In this document: one piece after another, positions 34,171-46,177 of the stretch
How positions within the stretch are numbered: the stretch's first letter is position 1
Layout: the number at the start of each line of letters is the position of its first letter
Assembly: GCA_034508935.3 (NCBI GenBank)
Contig: CM067454.1
Span: 40,930,644-40,994,643, forward strand
Direction: 5' to 3'
Length of the DNA stretch: 64,000 nucleotides
DNA from: Berghia stephanieae
Lineage: Eukaryota > Mollusca > Gastropoda > Nudibranchia > Aeolidiidae
The notes under the pieces: model-generated
What the model saw: only the letters and a program-made list of their open reading frames with translations
The model's database searches: none
What the model was told of the DNA's origin: nothing
Made by a program: the position numbers and the translations under genes

Positions 34171-34513
34171 TTGGTAATTAAAAAAAAAAAAATTTTCAAT
34201 CCTAGGACGAGTAATTTGTATACTTTTGCATATTTTGCTATGCATTGCATACATATTACCTTAACCCCGATGTATTTTTTATTTTTTCATTTGTAACATG
34301 CATGTGACTGACAGGATATTTTACCTACTCAGTCACCAGCCTTCGTGAACTGTGGTAGCGTTCGCGTGAGTAGCACATTTTGTTTTGTGTGCCCGTAAAT
34401 AGACACTCCCTTGATGTTACTGGGTATCTTCACATAGTTCACATGCTGTGCAGTTGTATTATGTTTTATTTATTCTTCATGCATTATAGTCGATTCTTGT
34501 TTTTGTATTCCAG

Positions 34514-34783
34514 ACCCTGTTTGACAACATGCAGGCAAAATCGGAAGCGGCCATGTCTAAAAACAAAAAGGCAGCTAAACCAGCTGCAGGAGCTACTCCT
34601 GACATTTCCATCAACCACACAGACGGAATCCCCATGGAAGTGGATGAAGCAGCAAAGAGTGGTGGTGGTGGAGGGGCCAATAAACGTCTCTCTGTGGAAA
34701 GAATCTACCAGAAAAAGTCACAACTAGAGCATATATTGCTTCGACCTGACACATACATTGGATCTGTGGCGACTTTAACAGAG
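34514..34783 (+). CDS. TOP2: TOP2 exon 2: N-terminus and start of the ATPase domain
   Basis: Ninety codons after the acceptor TTGTATTCCAG. The sequence starts TLFDNMQAKSEAAMSKNKK, continues through a low-complexity linker (SGGGGGANK), then RLSVERIYQKKSQLEHILL and RPDTYIGSV, and ends at GAG|GTGTGT. The RLSVERIYQKK...HILLRPDTYIGS block opens the conserved GHKL ATPase core in all animal TOP2 proteins. An ATG at 34529 inside this exon could start translation alone, but the phase-0 TLFD codons before it match TOP2B and argue for an upstream coding exon. Confidence 0.93.
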
Positions 34784-36231
34784 GTGTGTATGTCGTGTTA
34801 GTGTTTGTCTCTCTTTTATCTCCATAAGATTGGTCGTGTTTGTATGTCTGTCAAGATCATACCTGTCTACTATTACAGATCATCCATAATTGTTACGGAA
34901 ATTTGATGACAATTTCAGACTTACAGAAATGGAAGAACTATTGCCGATTTTTATTTCACTGTAATTTTGTTGCAGATAATTATTTTTTGTTTCTTAAGTA
35001 AATTCAATTTACAGGAAGAAAAGAAATTCTCTGAAAAGTTTCTTAAAAAGTTATAAACACTAAGGCTCAGTTCCCCACCCATAATAGCAATTCGATCGTG
35101 AACTCGTAAATGGTGGCCGTCAACAACAATATTTATTTGACAAATAAAAATTTGTATCATTTTTTAAAATGGTTTAGTTTAGTATTACTGAAATGTTACT
35201 GATGAAATTTGTGTTTGTTACTGATTTTAAAATGTTCAAGTTGGCAGGTATTCAAGATATAGTGTCTGGTACTGAAATATTATTTTGCTAAATGAATTGT
35301 TTGCCACAAAAATTTGGATAAAGTCCCAGTCTGGTACAAAGTACTTCCCTACAGATCCAGCTACCCACTGATCAGTCTAAAGTAATCTTGACACCACCAG
35401 GATTGACTCCAGTGCCTCTGTTTGTGAGAGCTCTTCTATCACTGTTGCAAATTAGGGAGTAGGCACTGGTATAAGATGAAAATCTGATCAGTGTCAGACA
35501 TCCAGAGGAAAAATACAAGAAAGAAAATCAGTCCTTGATAAGCAGGCTTCAATTTTTGGGCTCTTAATCCGAAGTTGATTCAATTCTGAGTATTTGTATT
35601 GGAGGGTGGAAAAAGTTGTTGAATGTGGTAGCCATTGTGGATGTTCAGGCTGAAGTAGTTTGATAATTTTCACTTGGGATTATTGTTCCTGTTTTTATCT
35701 TTCGGCTTTGTCTGGCACCATTCCATGCACTGGCACCATTTCAGGGAGAGAGAGAGATAGGGAGAGTTATCACAAACCTTCTAGTTATATCTATTACTAC
35801 TTTGTCGGGCACGAGAGATAGGGAGAGTTATCACAAACCTTCTAGTTATATCTATTACTACTTTGTCGGGCACCATTTCATATAAATAAAACTAGAAAAT
35901 TCAAACCATTCATACAGTACATGTCTACAGAGTTACCTTGACCAAATGTATTCACAATGTTTCATTTATTTCCCCAGCAGGCCATTTGGAATCGCATTTC
36001 CCTTTCATACAGTACCAGTCGCCTGAGGCATACTTTTTATTTGCAATATGCGCCTATAGGCAGATACACATTCACGCCTGCATAGATGCAAGATTTCCAT
36101 TTTAATCCGGATTTCCAGAAATGGGTTTTAATTTATTTCTGGCATCCGGATCATGACTCAATAGTCACATTTCAAAATAAGTTGCAGGCTCTTTTCAATT
36201 GGTTAGAACTGGTTTTCAGGCTTTTTTAAAA

Positions 36232-36282
<51 letters not shown>

Positions 36283-36565
36283 TTTTTTTTTTTAAATTTT
36301 TTTTATTATTTTTTTTTCTATTTTTTTTTTTTTTTTTTGGCCTGGCCTTGCACCCATACACCTGAGTTGAGTTGGATGATGTGTGGAAACTGGCTTACCC
36401 AAGGACGGTTGTGACCAGAATTGTCTTCTGTCGTCCATCTGGCCACTGATAACATTTAACATTGCCTGACTTTTCTAACAAGACGATTCATTGTACTGTT
36501 GTCCCACTGAGCTGTGTAGATTCTAACAGTTTTTCACTTCTCTGTCTCTGTCTCTGTCTTTGTAG
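34784..36565. other. TOP2 intron 2
   Basis: Holds an old family-B SINE-like stretch (about 35320-35460) and paired fragments of the inverted-repeat family at 35460-35730. It also has a 64-bp unit repeated twice at 35745-35880 (AGAGATAGGGAGAGTTATCA), and a T-rich tract at 36222-36338 with a run of about 50 T. Confidence 0.6.
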
Positions 36566-36659
36566 CCAATGTGGGTGATGGATGAAGAGAACAGTCGTAT
36601 GGTGCAGAAAGATATCACATTTGTACCTGGTCTCTACAAGATTTTTGATGAGATAGTTG
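36566..36659 (+). CDS. TOP2: TOP2 exon 3: ATPase domain, Mg-ATP site
   Basis: Begins after TCTTTGTAG. It encodes PMWVMDEENSRMVQKDITF, VPGLYKIFDEIV and ends in phase 1 at GTTG|GTAAGT. The acidic residue of FDEI is the conserved GHKL general base. The exon end is copied about 35 times downstream in intron 3 as part of a 27-bp array, so the true donor is followed by many near-identical decoys. Confidence 0.95.
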
Positions 36660-37624
36660 GTAAGTGAAACGTAGAAAAGATAATTGTAAGTGGAAGGTAC
36701 ATGAGGTAATTGGTAAGTGAAAGGTAATTGAGATAATTGGTAAGTGAAAGGTAATTGAGGTAATTGGTAAGTGAAAGGTAATTGAGATAATTGGTAAGTG
36801 AAAGGTAATTGAGGTAATTGGTAAGTGAAAGGTAATTGAGATAATTGGTAAGTGAAAGGTAATTGAGATAATTGGTAAGTGAAAGGTAATTGAGGTAATT
36901 GGTAAGTGAAAGGTAATTGAGATAATTGGTAAGTGAAAGGTAATTGAGGTAATTGGTAAGTGAAAGGTAATTGAGATAATTGGTAAGTGAAAGGTAATTG
37001 AGATAATTGGTAAGTGAAAGGTAATTGGTAAGTGACAGGTAATTGAGATAATTGGTAAGTGAAAGGTAATTGAGATAATTGGTAAGTGACAGGTAATTGA
37101 GATAATTGGTAAGTGAAAGGTAATTGAGGTAATTGGTAAGTGAAAGGTAATTGAGATAATTGGTAAGTGACAGGTAATTGGTAAGTGAAAGGTAATTGAG
37201 ATTATTGGTAAGTGACAGGTAATTGAGATAATTGGTAAGTGACAGGTAATTGAGGTAATTGGTAAGTGACAGGTAATTGAGATAATTGGTAAGTGAAAGG
37301 TAATTGAGATAATTGGTAAGTGAAAGGTAATTGAGATAATTGGTAAGTGAAAGGTAATTGAGATAATTGGTAAGTGACAGGTAATTGAGATAATTGGTAA
37401 GTGAAAGGTAGATAAGATAAATGTTAGTGAAAGGTAAATGAGATAATTGGTGAGTGGAAGGTAGATGAGATAATTGGTGAGTGACAGGTAATTGAGATAA
37501 TTGGTAAGTGACAGGTAATTGAGATAATTGGTAAGTGAAAGGTAATTGAGATAATTGGTAAGTGAAAGGTAATTGAGATAATTGGTAAGTGACAGGTAAT
37601 TGAGATAATTGGTGAGTGGAAGGT
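36649..37624. repeat. 27-bp minisatellite made from the exon 3 donor junction, about 35 copies
   Basis: Unit GAGATAATTGGTAAGTGAAA GGTAATT (27 bp). It begins with a near copy of the last 10 exon bases (GAGATAGTTG) followed by GTAAGTG, so each unit holds a full 5' splice site. Variants include GAGGTAATTG, GTGAGTGG and GACAGG. Because 27 is divisible by 3, two minus-strand frames of over 340 codons (YLSLTNYLN repeats) stay open; they are artefacts. Confidence 0.95.
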
Positions 37625-37887
37625 AAACAAACTTCTCGGTAATCAAATGCTAAATCCAGCAACATGGATTCCCATAGGATACCTCGTGATAGCTCACTTC
37701 TACTTCTAAAACCAATAGGGACACACATATTATGGAACTAGGGGACCAAGCAGGTTTTGTGAATTTGGTCCATTCAAAATCAATGGACAAGATGAGTTAC
37801 TGTCTCCTAGTTCAGGCATTGCGTCTCTTTGGCATGCTGGGGGGGGGGGTTGCTAGAACACTTGATTGGAGAAATAGAATAATCTTT

Positions 37888-38128
37888 TAAAAGATGCAGT
37901 CCTTTGGAGCCATTTTGACGTCCATGGAGCCGGGGTTTTATCTTGGTCTCTGTAGCTTGCTACCCTTTGGTTAGGTCACTGGTCTATCACAAAGTATTTT
38001 CCACCAATTCTAACAGACCCAGCTACCCAATCGGGGGGTGGGGGGGGGGTGGTTGTCAGTACACCCAGCATCCATCCCTTGGTGTGTGAAGCGGGTTCTC
38101 TACCAACTGAGTTGTCGGGACCCCCCAG
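37888..38128 (-). repeat. SINE family B copy in TOP2 intron 3
   Basis: The plus strand shows CAGTCCTTTGGAGCCATTTT, CCATGGAGCCGGGGTTTTAT, a G-rich run (38035-38049), and the inverted tRNA head GTTCTCTACCAACTGAGTTG TCGGG. Same organisation as 20588-20826. Confidence 0.75.
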
Positions 38129-38151
38129 AATAATTGAACATGTTGGAAAAT

Positions 38152-38865
38152 CTTAATTATAAGGAACAATGGTAAGTAGCCTAATTAATTCCTGCGCAAA
38201 TTAGGACGTTTTCTGCCATTGTTTTGCTCAAGCGAGCTTGCTGTTTACTGTGTCGATTTACCATTCGTTTCGATTCTTTGGATTTTTCCGCTACACCTGC
38301 CGAAGCTTCTTCATATGATCATATGATAATTCACTTCTACTTAATGATTCAGTGTATTGGCCAGAAGTCATATTTATTTCAGTTTTTTTTTCCTGTCATT
38401 AACTGATTGAAAATCAAGTTTGCTCATTGCTACATTATTTTAATTAATGTTCTCACAATGGCTTAGCTGTTCGTGGATCACAATTCAGACTTGTCGAGCA
38501 TCTATAAAGATGTGAGGAATAAATTCAATTGGTCATGGCTAGTAGTTAAATATGATAATGGTGATTATTTTTCTGACTATGTCAGAAAAATTCCAGAGGC
38601 AGGAATATGACTTTGATGAAGTCATTTTTACTTATATTATGAATGTCATGCTTATTAAGCCTTAGCATTAGCATTCCTTCTACTTCTACATCAAATCAAT
38701 AGCAGTCATACTTCCAGTAAGTAATAACACCTACTATTTTAATGTATTGTATTTATCACTCTCCTCTCCAATGATGCCCTTATTTAAAAAAAAAACAAAC
38801 TTGACTCTTCAGTTTGTCGAAGAGTGTCAGTCAATTTTTATAGAGCTCATTTACAGGTCTAAGTT
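38152..38865 (+). mobile_element. hAT-like element 2, truncated second copy
   Basis: About 710 bp homologous to 30515-31202, including AATTATAAGGAACAATGGTA, the peptide FNWSWLVVKYDNGDYFSDYV RKIPEAGI and the right end CATTTACAGGTCT. The left terminal third is absent. The start codon region is altered (TTAGCTG after the ATG), so it is not coding. Confidence 0.75.
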
Positions 38866-38886
38866 GTATTTTATAATCTTTTCCAG

Positions 38887-38950
38887 TAAATGCTGCTGAC
38901 AACAAGCAAAGAGATCCCAAGATGGACACACTGAAAGTGGATATTGATCC
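38887..38950 (+). CDS. TOP2: TOP2 exon 4: N-box of the ATPase domain
   Basis: Starts after TCTTTTCCAG and completes the valine codon split from exon 3, giving VNAADNKQRDPKMDTLKVDI DP. The Asn of VNAADN coordinates Mg-ATP in the GHKL fold. It ends in phase 2 at CC|GTAAGT. Confidence 0.95.
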
Positions 38951-39575
38951 GTAAGTTTGGATTTCAGATGATGCAAATCTATGCTTGCGGTTGTCAAAAT
39001 TCAACGAGAATTATTACATATTATGTTATATTACATTATATTATATAATTGTCCTTGCCTTGGTGTGAGTATGATATTGATTTAGTCTACATCAAATAGT
39101 AGGGGAGTTCCTGCTGTCTTTGTTTTGACGTAACACTATCGATGGGAATTCGTTTGACATTGTTTTTTTTTTTTTAGTTCTATAATAATTGCCTGTCTAA
39201 ATTTTTACTCTTTTGCTGGCTTTATCATTATTGCACCATCTGAACGTTAACCTTTAATAAATATACTATGAAATAACAGTGCATGATAACCTTTCACACC
39301 ATTTTTGAAAATTTTCATTCAATGATGTATATAGTTTATTTTATACTTCAAATGGTCTCAGATCTCATTTAAGCTTCTTCTATTTGTTAAGTGAAGATAA
39401 AATAGAACCAACATCTTTGACAATGAAGCCTTCAATCAAAGACTTTATTTCCAATAAACATAAATGGGTTATGTCCCTTTATAATTCAACTGAAAAACGC
39501 TGTATGTTCAGATTAATCTGTATATTACATAGGTGGGTATTTTCCATATTTGAACCAAAAGTAGGAGTAGTAAGT
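38951..39575. other. TOP2 intron 4, left part
   Basis: AT-rich sequence with no recognised repeat family or gene, up to the LTR retrotransposon. Confidence 0.5.
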
Positions 39576-39719
39576 TGTGGGATACCTGAGTACCCAAATA
39601 GCAGTATTCGATTACGTTATTTCAAGAATAAAAAAGAATCACTTCGATTCCAAAATGGCTGACTATTGTTGACGTTTTCTACTTAACAAATTATCATTAG
39701 CAATCTACAATACACTACA
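39576..39719 (+). repeat. Left LTR (144 bp)
   Basis: TGTGGGATAC...ACACTACA, with TG and CA ends. I can see no difference from the right LTR. Confidence 0.93.
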
Positions 39720-39866
39720 AATGGCGACGAGCATCTAGAACCCAGATAAGTGCAATAACGTTTACATGTATTTTCATTCTACCAAGCCATAAAACTATAG
39801 TCTATTGACAGACTACTACCAACTATTGAGCTTGCATTCTCCAGTCTTGTACGTGTACATACCAAC

Positions 39867-42800
39867 ATGCCAAGACCCGACACCTTCAACGAAGGACTAG
39901 AGTCCTTCACAAACTATAAAGAAAGACTGGATACGTTTTTTGTTGCAAACGACATTGCCGAACAGAAACAAACAGCAACTCTGCTATCATCCATCGGGGC
40001 TAAAACGTACAACACACTACGATGTTTGACGTCACCCGACCTTCCCTTTAGTAAAAGTTATGAAGAACTTTGCAAACTGCTGTCCAACCATTACTGCCCC
40101 CCTCCACTTGAGATAGTTGAAAGATTCAAGTTTCATAAACGCAGTCAAGCGATGGACGAATCGCTTCCGGATTTTTTAGCATCCATAAAACGGTTGGCTG
40201 AACACTGCAAATTCGGAAATTTAAAAATGTCTCTGCGTGACAGATTTGTTTGCGGAATACGCGATGAAACCATACAAAAGAGACTCTTGCAAGAGCCAAA
40301 TCTCACTTTAGAATCTGCAACAGCTTTGGCACTTGCAATGGAAACTGCCCAGCGAGATGCAGCGGAAATCCACACAACAACATCCGGCAAATCAACAGCT
40401 GATCTCAACATTATAAAAACAAATCAGCCTTTACCTACTAACAGAAGACATAACTCACAAACATATCCACCATGCCAATCATGTGGGAAAAATAACCACA
40501 GGAGAGCCGACTGCTACCTCCGTGATGCAGTGTGTAAGTCATGCAACAAACAAGGACACATTCAGAGAGTGTGTCAGGCCAGGAAGGGCAGCCAACAACA
40601 GAGGAGAGGAGGAGACAGAACCTCACAATCCCGACAAGTTCACGAGCTAGATGAAGACAATGTTTCCGAAGATAATTTTACACTGGAAATGTTTCACATG
40701 GAAGGAAACACACCAAAAATAAAGGTAGACTTGCAAATCAATAATATTCTTACAAAAATGGAAGTTGACACAGGATCTGCTGTTTCAGTGATGACGAAGA
40801 GGGACTTCACAAAAACATTCAAAACCTTCCCAAATTTGGAAAAGACAGCTGTTCGTCTGAAAACATACACAGGTGAAACCATTATTCCACTGGGAAAAAT
40901 TTCAGTTCATGTAGAACTCAACAATCAGAAGAAAATACTTCCACTCCTTATACTTGACAAAGGCAGCAATCCTATTTTGGGAAGAAACTGGTTGGCCGCT
41001 ATAAAACTGAACTGGCAGAGCATACATCAGATGACGACACCTAAAGATAGATTCAATACAGAAAAATTGAAAGCTCAGTTTCAAGATATATTTTCAGATG
41101 GAATTGGAAAAATAAAAGGAATAGAGGCAACACTTCATCTAAAAGAGGGAGCCGTTCCCAAATTCCACAAAGCCAGACCAGTGCCGTACGCCTTAAAACA
41201 AAAAGTTGAGAAAGAACTAGACAACTTAGAAGAACAAGGGATAATCACAAAAATTGCAACCTCGGATTGGGCCACACCCATCGTACCCGTATTGAAAAGC
41301 AATGGAACAGTGAGAATATGTGGTGACTTCAAGGTAACAGTCAACCCAGCACTTAACACAGAGCAATACACAATGCCAAAAATGGAAGACATGTTAGCTA
41401 CTTTGGAACAAGGTCAAACATTCTCTAAAATTGATCTGAGACAAGCATACCTTCAGCTCCCTTTAGACAGTGCGTCACAAAAAGTAACAACAATCAACAC
41501 GTCAAAAGGACTGTATTCCTTCAACCGTTTAGCGTTTGGTATTTCTTCGTCACCAGCAATTTGGCAAAAGACAATAGACACAATCCTCCAGGGAACACCC
41601 GGAGTTCAATGCAACCAAGATGACATGATAGTCACAGGGAAAACAAACGATGAACACTGGCAAAATCTGCTACTAGTCCTAGCTAGACTTCAAGAGTATG
41701 GACTGAAGGTCAATCTTCAAAAATGCCAATTCTTCCAAGACGAAGTTATCTTTTGCGGTGTCAAAATAACCAAAAATGGCTTGCACAAAACCGAAAACAA
41801 GGTCAAGGCCATCATCGACGCACCACAGCCAACAAACAAAACACAACTCAGATCATTCCTCGGGCTTGTAAATTATTACCACAAGTGGCTGGAAAATGTA
41901 GCTCAAATTGCGAACCACTGTACAATCTTCTACAGGATAACACAAAATTTGAATGGTCAACTGAAGCTGATCACGCTTTCATTCAAATAAAAACAATGAT
42001 CGCTTCGGACAAAGTCCTCATGCGCTACGACCCCGATCGACCATTGCGACTCGCCTGTGACGCTTCACCATACGGCATCGGCTGCGTTCTCTCGCACATC
42101 ACACCAGAAGGCGACGAAAGACCTATTGCATACGCCTCAAGAACCCTCAATAAGGCAGAACAGAATTACTCCCAACTAGACAGAGAAGCCCTAGCTATCA
42201 CATGGGGTGTTAAAAAGTTCTTCAATTATGTATGTGGCAGGCACTTTACACTAATCACTGACCATCAGCCACTCAAATACATCTTCTCGCCCACAAAACC
42301 AGTCCCTGCAATGTCTGCAGCCAGACAACAGAGATATGCAATTTTCCTTTCAGCCTTCGACTACTCAATCGAATACAAGAACTCCAAGTCAAACGCTAAT
42401 GCAGACGGATTTTCACGATTGCCTTTACCCACCACAAACTCAAGTCAAGAGGCCGATTCAGCAGATGAACTATTCTATACAGAAGTAATAGAGTCCTTAC
42501 CAGTCAACGCAGCAAACGTTGCCAAAGAATCACGCCACGACAAAACACTGTCACAAGTCATACATTACGTCCAAACTGACAGATGGCCAAACACAGTCAA
42601 CGAAGAACTGAAACCTTACTTCAACAAACAAAACGAACTGTCAGTGCAACAAAACTGTCTCTTTTGGGGATACAGACTCATCCCTCCACAAAAACTGCAT
42701 GCAAAAATCTTAAGTGTTCTTCATGAAGGACACATTGGTATAGTCAAAATGAAAAACTTGGCTAGGGGATACTTCTGGTGGCCTGCTATTGACAAACAAA

Positions 42801-43903
42801 TCGAGGCAACTACAAAAGGGTGCCCTGGTTGTGCTTCAGTTCAACCTGATCCACCGAAAGCTCCTCTTCACCCATGGCACTGGCCTGACAAGCCATGGCA
42901 AAGAATTCAAATAGACTTCGCGGGACCATTCATGGGATTAATGTTTCTAGTGGTCGTCGACGCCCATTCCAAATGGGCCGAAATAATACCGACATCCAAT
43001 GCCACATCCATTTCAACAATCAATATATTGAGCAATCTTTTTGCAAGATTTGGTTTACCTGAACAGCTCGTATCTGACAACGGTGTGCAGTTCACATCCC
43101 ATGAATTCAAATCCTTCACAAAGGTCAATGGAATCAAGCACACCCTTAGCACACCCTACCACCCAGCAACCAACGGGCTGGCTGAGCGAATGGTCCAAAC
43201 TTTCAAACAAACAATGAAAGCTTCAAAAGATGAGAAGGGTACCATCCATACAAAACTGGCAAGATTCCTGTTTGCTTATAGGAATGCACCGCACACCACA
43301 ACAAACGAGAGCCCAGCATCACTTATGTTTGGCAGACATCTGCGAACTCACCTAGACATCATTCGACCAAGCATTCATACAAGAGTATCTTCATGTCAAG
43401 ACCGTCAGCTTCGTACTCACTCTTCTGCCAACACCAGGAACTTCGACAACCGAGACAACGTCTTGGTCCGAGACTACCGCGGACACCAACGATGGCAACA
43501 CGGCGTAATACATGCCCAAACGGGAACACGCACCTTTGAAGTCAAAACAGCTCCCGGAGCCATATGGAGACGACACTCCGACCAAATTGTTCACACAAAC
43601 ACCCCTGCAATCACAAGCAAACCAGCACCAGCACCACTATTGGACATCGTCCCAAACTTCAGAACGACAGAGATACCAACCATGGTTCAAACAACCCCAG
43701 CGAATGACCGAGATCCAAATTCTACGCGGTCACAGGTCGAGGTCCCGCCCTCACCACATAGAGAATTCCCAAATTCTCTAACTCTCTCTGACAACATGTC
43801 ACAGAGAACGCAATCTCAAAACAATCACAACACTACAAGTGCACCTTACACTACGAGAAGTGGTCGCAACGTGAGAAAACCTAACAAATTCACACTGTAG
43901 GCA
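39867..43903 (+). pseudogene. gag-pol coding region of the LTR retrotransposon (fossil)
   Basis: Parts in order: a capsid-like gag region (39867-40450); two CCHC zinc knuckles (about 40475-40575); an aspartic protease with VDTGSAVS (about 40740-41000); reverse transcriptase (about 41150-41750); RNase H (about 42030-42400); integrase with an HHCC zinc finger (about 42720-42840) and a DDE core (about 42910-43200); then a proline- and threonine-rich tail. The family makes these as a polyprotein that the protease cleaves in a virus-like particle. About one break is present, so it is listed as a fossil. Confidence 0.9.
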
Positions 43904-44297
43904 TGGCCATTTATAAGCCTTAAGCTTGACTATAATATTGGAAGAAATATTCGTGACGTTACGACCACAAACGCAAAAACACTTTGCATCTACACAGCCG
44001 CATGAAGTTGACACTAGTTAAGACTATTAGAGTCCATTACTGTGTTTTCTTTTATCATTATGAACTGTTGACCACTTCAACTAGTTTAGTTCTACACAGA
44101 AGAAACACTTTTTCTTACTCATCATTGATATATGAGATAATTTTTCTTTTTTTTTCTTTCTCATTAACTCTTAATTAATCATTTAAGCTGTATAAAACAA
44201 ATGTAAGAATGAATGAACCATTATGTAAACCAAAACGAGCGAAAGTATAACAGCTCATTTTTTTTTTTAATCATCTAATTTTTTTTAAGGGGGAGAT

Positions 44298-44441
44298 TGT
44301 GGGATACCTGAGTACCCAAATAGCAGTATTCGATTACGTTATTTCAAGAATAAAAAAGAATCACTTCGATTCCAAAATGGCTGACTATTGTTGACGTTTT
44401 CTACTTAACAAATTATCATTAGCAATCTACAATACACTACA
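44298..44441 (+). repeat. Right LTR (144 bp)
   Basis: Same sequence and length as the left LTR, preceded by the polypurine tract and followed by the TAAGT duplication. Confidence 0.93.
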
Positions 44442-44559
44442 TAAGTAGTACAAGTTGTAGTAGTAGCAGTATGGGCTGCATGTTTTTGATTCTTTTAAAA
44501 GAAAATTTGTCTCAACGCTAGGTCTGCAGGTTTTTGAGATTTTTGCTTCCATCACGCAT

Positions 44560-45000
44560 GGTTATCTAGAACTAATAAATAGAGGTGCCTAAATGAGTCA
44601 ATGAAATGGAGATTAAGATGAAGGGAGTGAGTCTGACTCATGAATTAACAACACAAAATTGACGACGTTTCGGCCTTTTGCCTTTCTCAAGTAAACACAA
44701 AATACATATATATTTATATTAGATTGTCATAATAATATTTTGAGATTAAAAAAGGAAAACAAAATTGAACATTGATCACACACACACGAATACATTGAGT
44801 AGTAGAACTCATAAATAGAGGTGCCTAAATGAGTCCATAAAATGGAGGTTAAGATAAAGGGAATAAATCTGACTCATGAATTAACAACACAAAATAGACG
44901 ACGTTTCGGCCTTTGGCCTTTATCCCTTTATCTATTTTGTGTTGTTAATTCAGGAGTCAGATTTATTCCCTTTATCTTAATCTCCATGGTTATCTAGAGT
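44560..45000. repeat. Dispersed repeat R1, two direct copies and one inverted piece
   Basis: AATAGAGGTGCCTAAATGAG, GACGACGTTTCGGCCTTTTG and related segments occur at 44578-44700 and 44812-44925. A complementary segment, TTTTGTGTTGTTAATTCAGG, follows at 44937-44990 and forms a hairpin with the second copy. Related to 14938-15050. Confidence 0.7.
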
Positions 45001-45073
45001 ATGGCAGTTAAAGCGAAACTTTTTCCTCCCTTCCAATATTATATTCCATTCCCACCCACGTCTGTTATCCCAG

Positions 45074-45219
45074 AGAAGCAAACATGATCAAGGTGTGGAA
45101 CAACGGCAAAGGTATTCCTGTGGTAGAACACAAGACAGAGAAGATGTATGTGCCGACCATGATCTTTGGACATCTTCTCACTTCCAGTAACTACGACGAC
45201 TCGGAAAAGAAAGTGACAG
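45074..45219 (+). CDS. TOP2: TOP2 exon 5: ATPase domain
   Basis: After TGTTATCCCAG. It encodes EANMIKVWNNGKGIPVVEHK, TEKMYVPTMIFGHLLTSSNY, DDSEKKVTG and ends in phase 1 at ACAG|GTTGG. The WNNGKGIPV motif holds the second conserved nucleotide-binding loop of GHKL ATPases. Confidence 0.95.
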
Positions 45220-45468
45220 GTTGGCTTTTGAGACATATCCAAATTTGTGTTTTCCTCTCCATGCCTTGTGTCCATGGAGAGGATAACATTGCATACAACG
45301 CATAAGCATGACGATGTAATGTTGAAGTGATCATCAATGTCAAATTGTGGTTATTCGTACACAATTTCAGAAATTACTAATTTCCTTGTTGAATTACTAA
45401 AAATTGACATAAACATTACTGAATTTGAAGTTTTCAATGTGGCAGGTCTGCCATTGTATCTGACATGT

Positions 45469-45625
45469 GACCAGCTTGGACAGTTTGGTCTATCAGTACG
45501 ACACTCGCCTTTGAATTAGTAGGTCCTTCATTCGAGTCCCATTCTGGGTGGTTCAAAGTTGAGTCCTTGGAAAAGACTATATAGACTCAACATTCTCACC
45601 TCTGAGTTGTCAATCTTTACAAATT
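45469..45625 (+). repeat. SINE family A, diverged head half
   Basis: GGTCTATCAGTACGACACTC, GTTGAGTCCTTGGAAAAGAC and CAACATTCTCACCTCTGAG match the head half of family A. The tail half is found 550 bp downstream. Confidence 0.6.
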
Positions 45626-45965
45626 GTCTGGTTGTCTACTTTTCAGTAGAGTATTTCTTCACTTCTGAAATTGTATTGAACGGTCCTTACTGTGTGCATA
45701 GTTAAGTACAATTATGTGTCTAAATGTTATGTACTGATACACAACAGAAACACATCTTTTGTGCCGATAGCATTTTTTGGCTGATTTACACATCCATGTT
45801 ATTTCCATGTCCACTTCCTGATTTCTTTCATAAAATTTGACGTTATGGACCCTTGATTTGGCTATCAATTGATTGTTTTGTATGTATCATTTTGTTAATT
45901 GATAATTACATTGTAGAGTGCCTAGAGCTAGTGTTTACGTGAGAATGAGCGATCTATAAATGTGT

Positions 45966-46100
<135 letters not shown>

Positions 46101-46177
46101 AATAGAGATTTCATAGCTTTCAAATTTCCTGGTTTTCTATTTTTTATGTTAGGAATCTTAACTTGACATTTGTCACC

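Larger units (their letters stand above)
39576..44441 (+). mobile_element. Ty3/Gypsy-type LTR retrotransposon (Mag-like), young, about one break
   Basis: A 4.87-kb element with 144-bp LTRs at both ends that look identical, and the 5-bp target duplication TAAGT on each side (39571-39575, 44442-44446). After the left LTR, TGGCGACGAG (39722) matches the complement of the tRNA-Ser(GCU) 3' end, as in Mag-like elements. A purine tract (AAGGGGGAGA) precedes the right LTR. Part order gag, protease, RT, RNase H, integrase is that of Ty3/Gypsy (Metaviridae). There is no envelope-like gene. The coding region carries about one break; otherwise it looks whole. The very short identical LTRs indicate a recent insertion into TOP2 intron 4, in the same strand as the gene. 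Confidence 0.93.

Noticed and set aside
34529-34801. ATG at 34529 as the sole TOP2 start
   Set aside because: Five in-phase codons (TLFDN) precede it after a good acceptor and match TOP2B, so translation probably begins in an upstream exon. It remains possible as an internal start.
36615-37728. Minus-strand frames of 343 and 364 codons
   Set aside because: Products of the 27-bp repeat in TOP2 intron 3, antisense to a splice-site array. No non-repeat domain is present.
39384-39662. 92-codon frame before the LTR element
   Set aside because: It overlaps the left LTR and shows no family resemblance. It is chance coding in intron 4.
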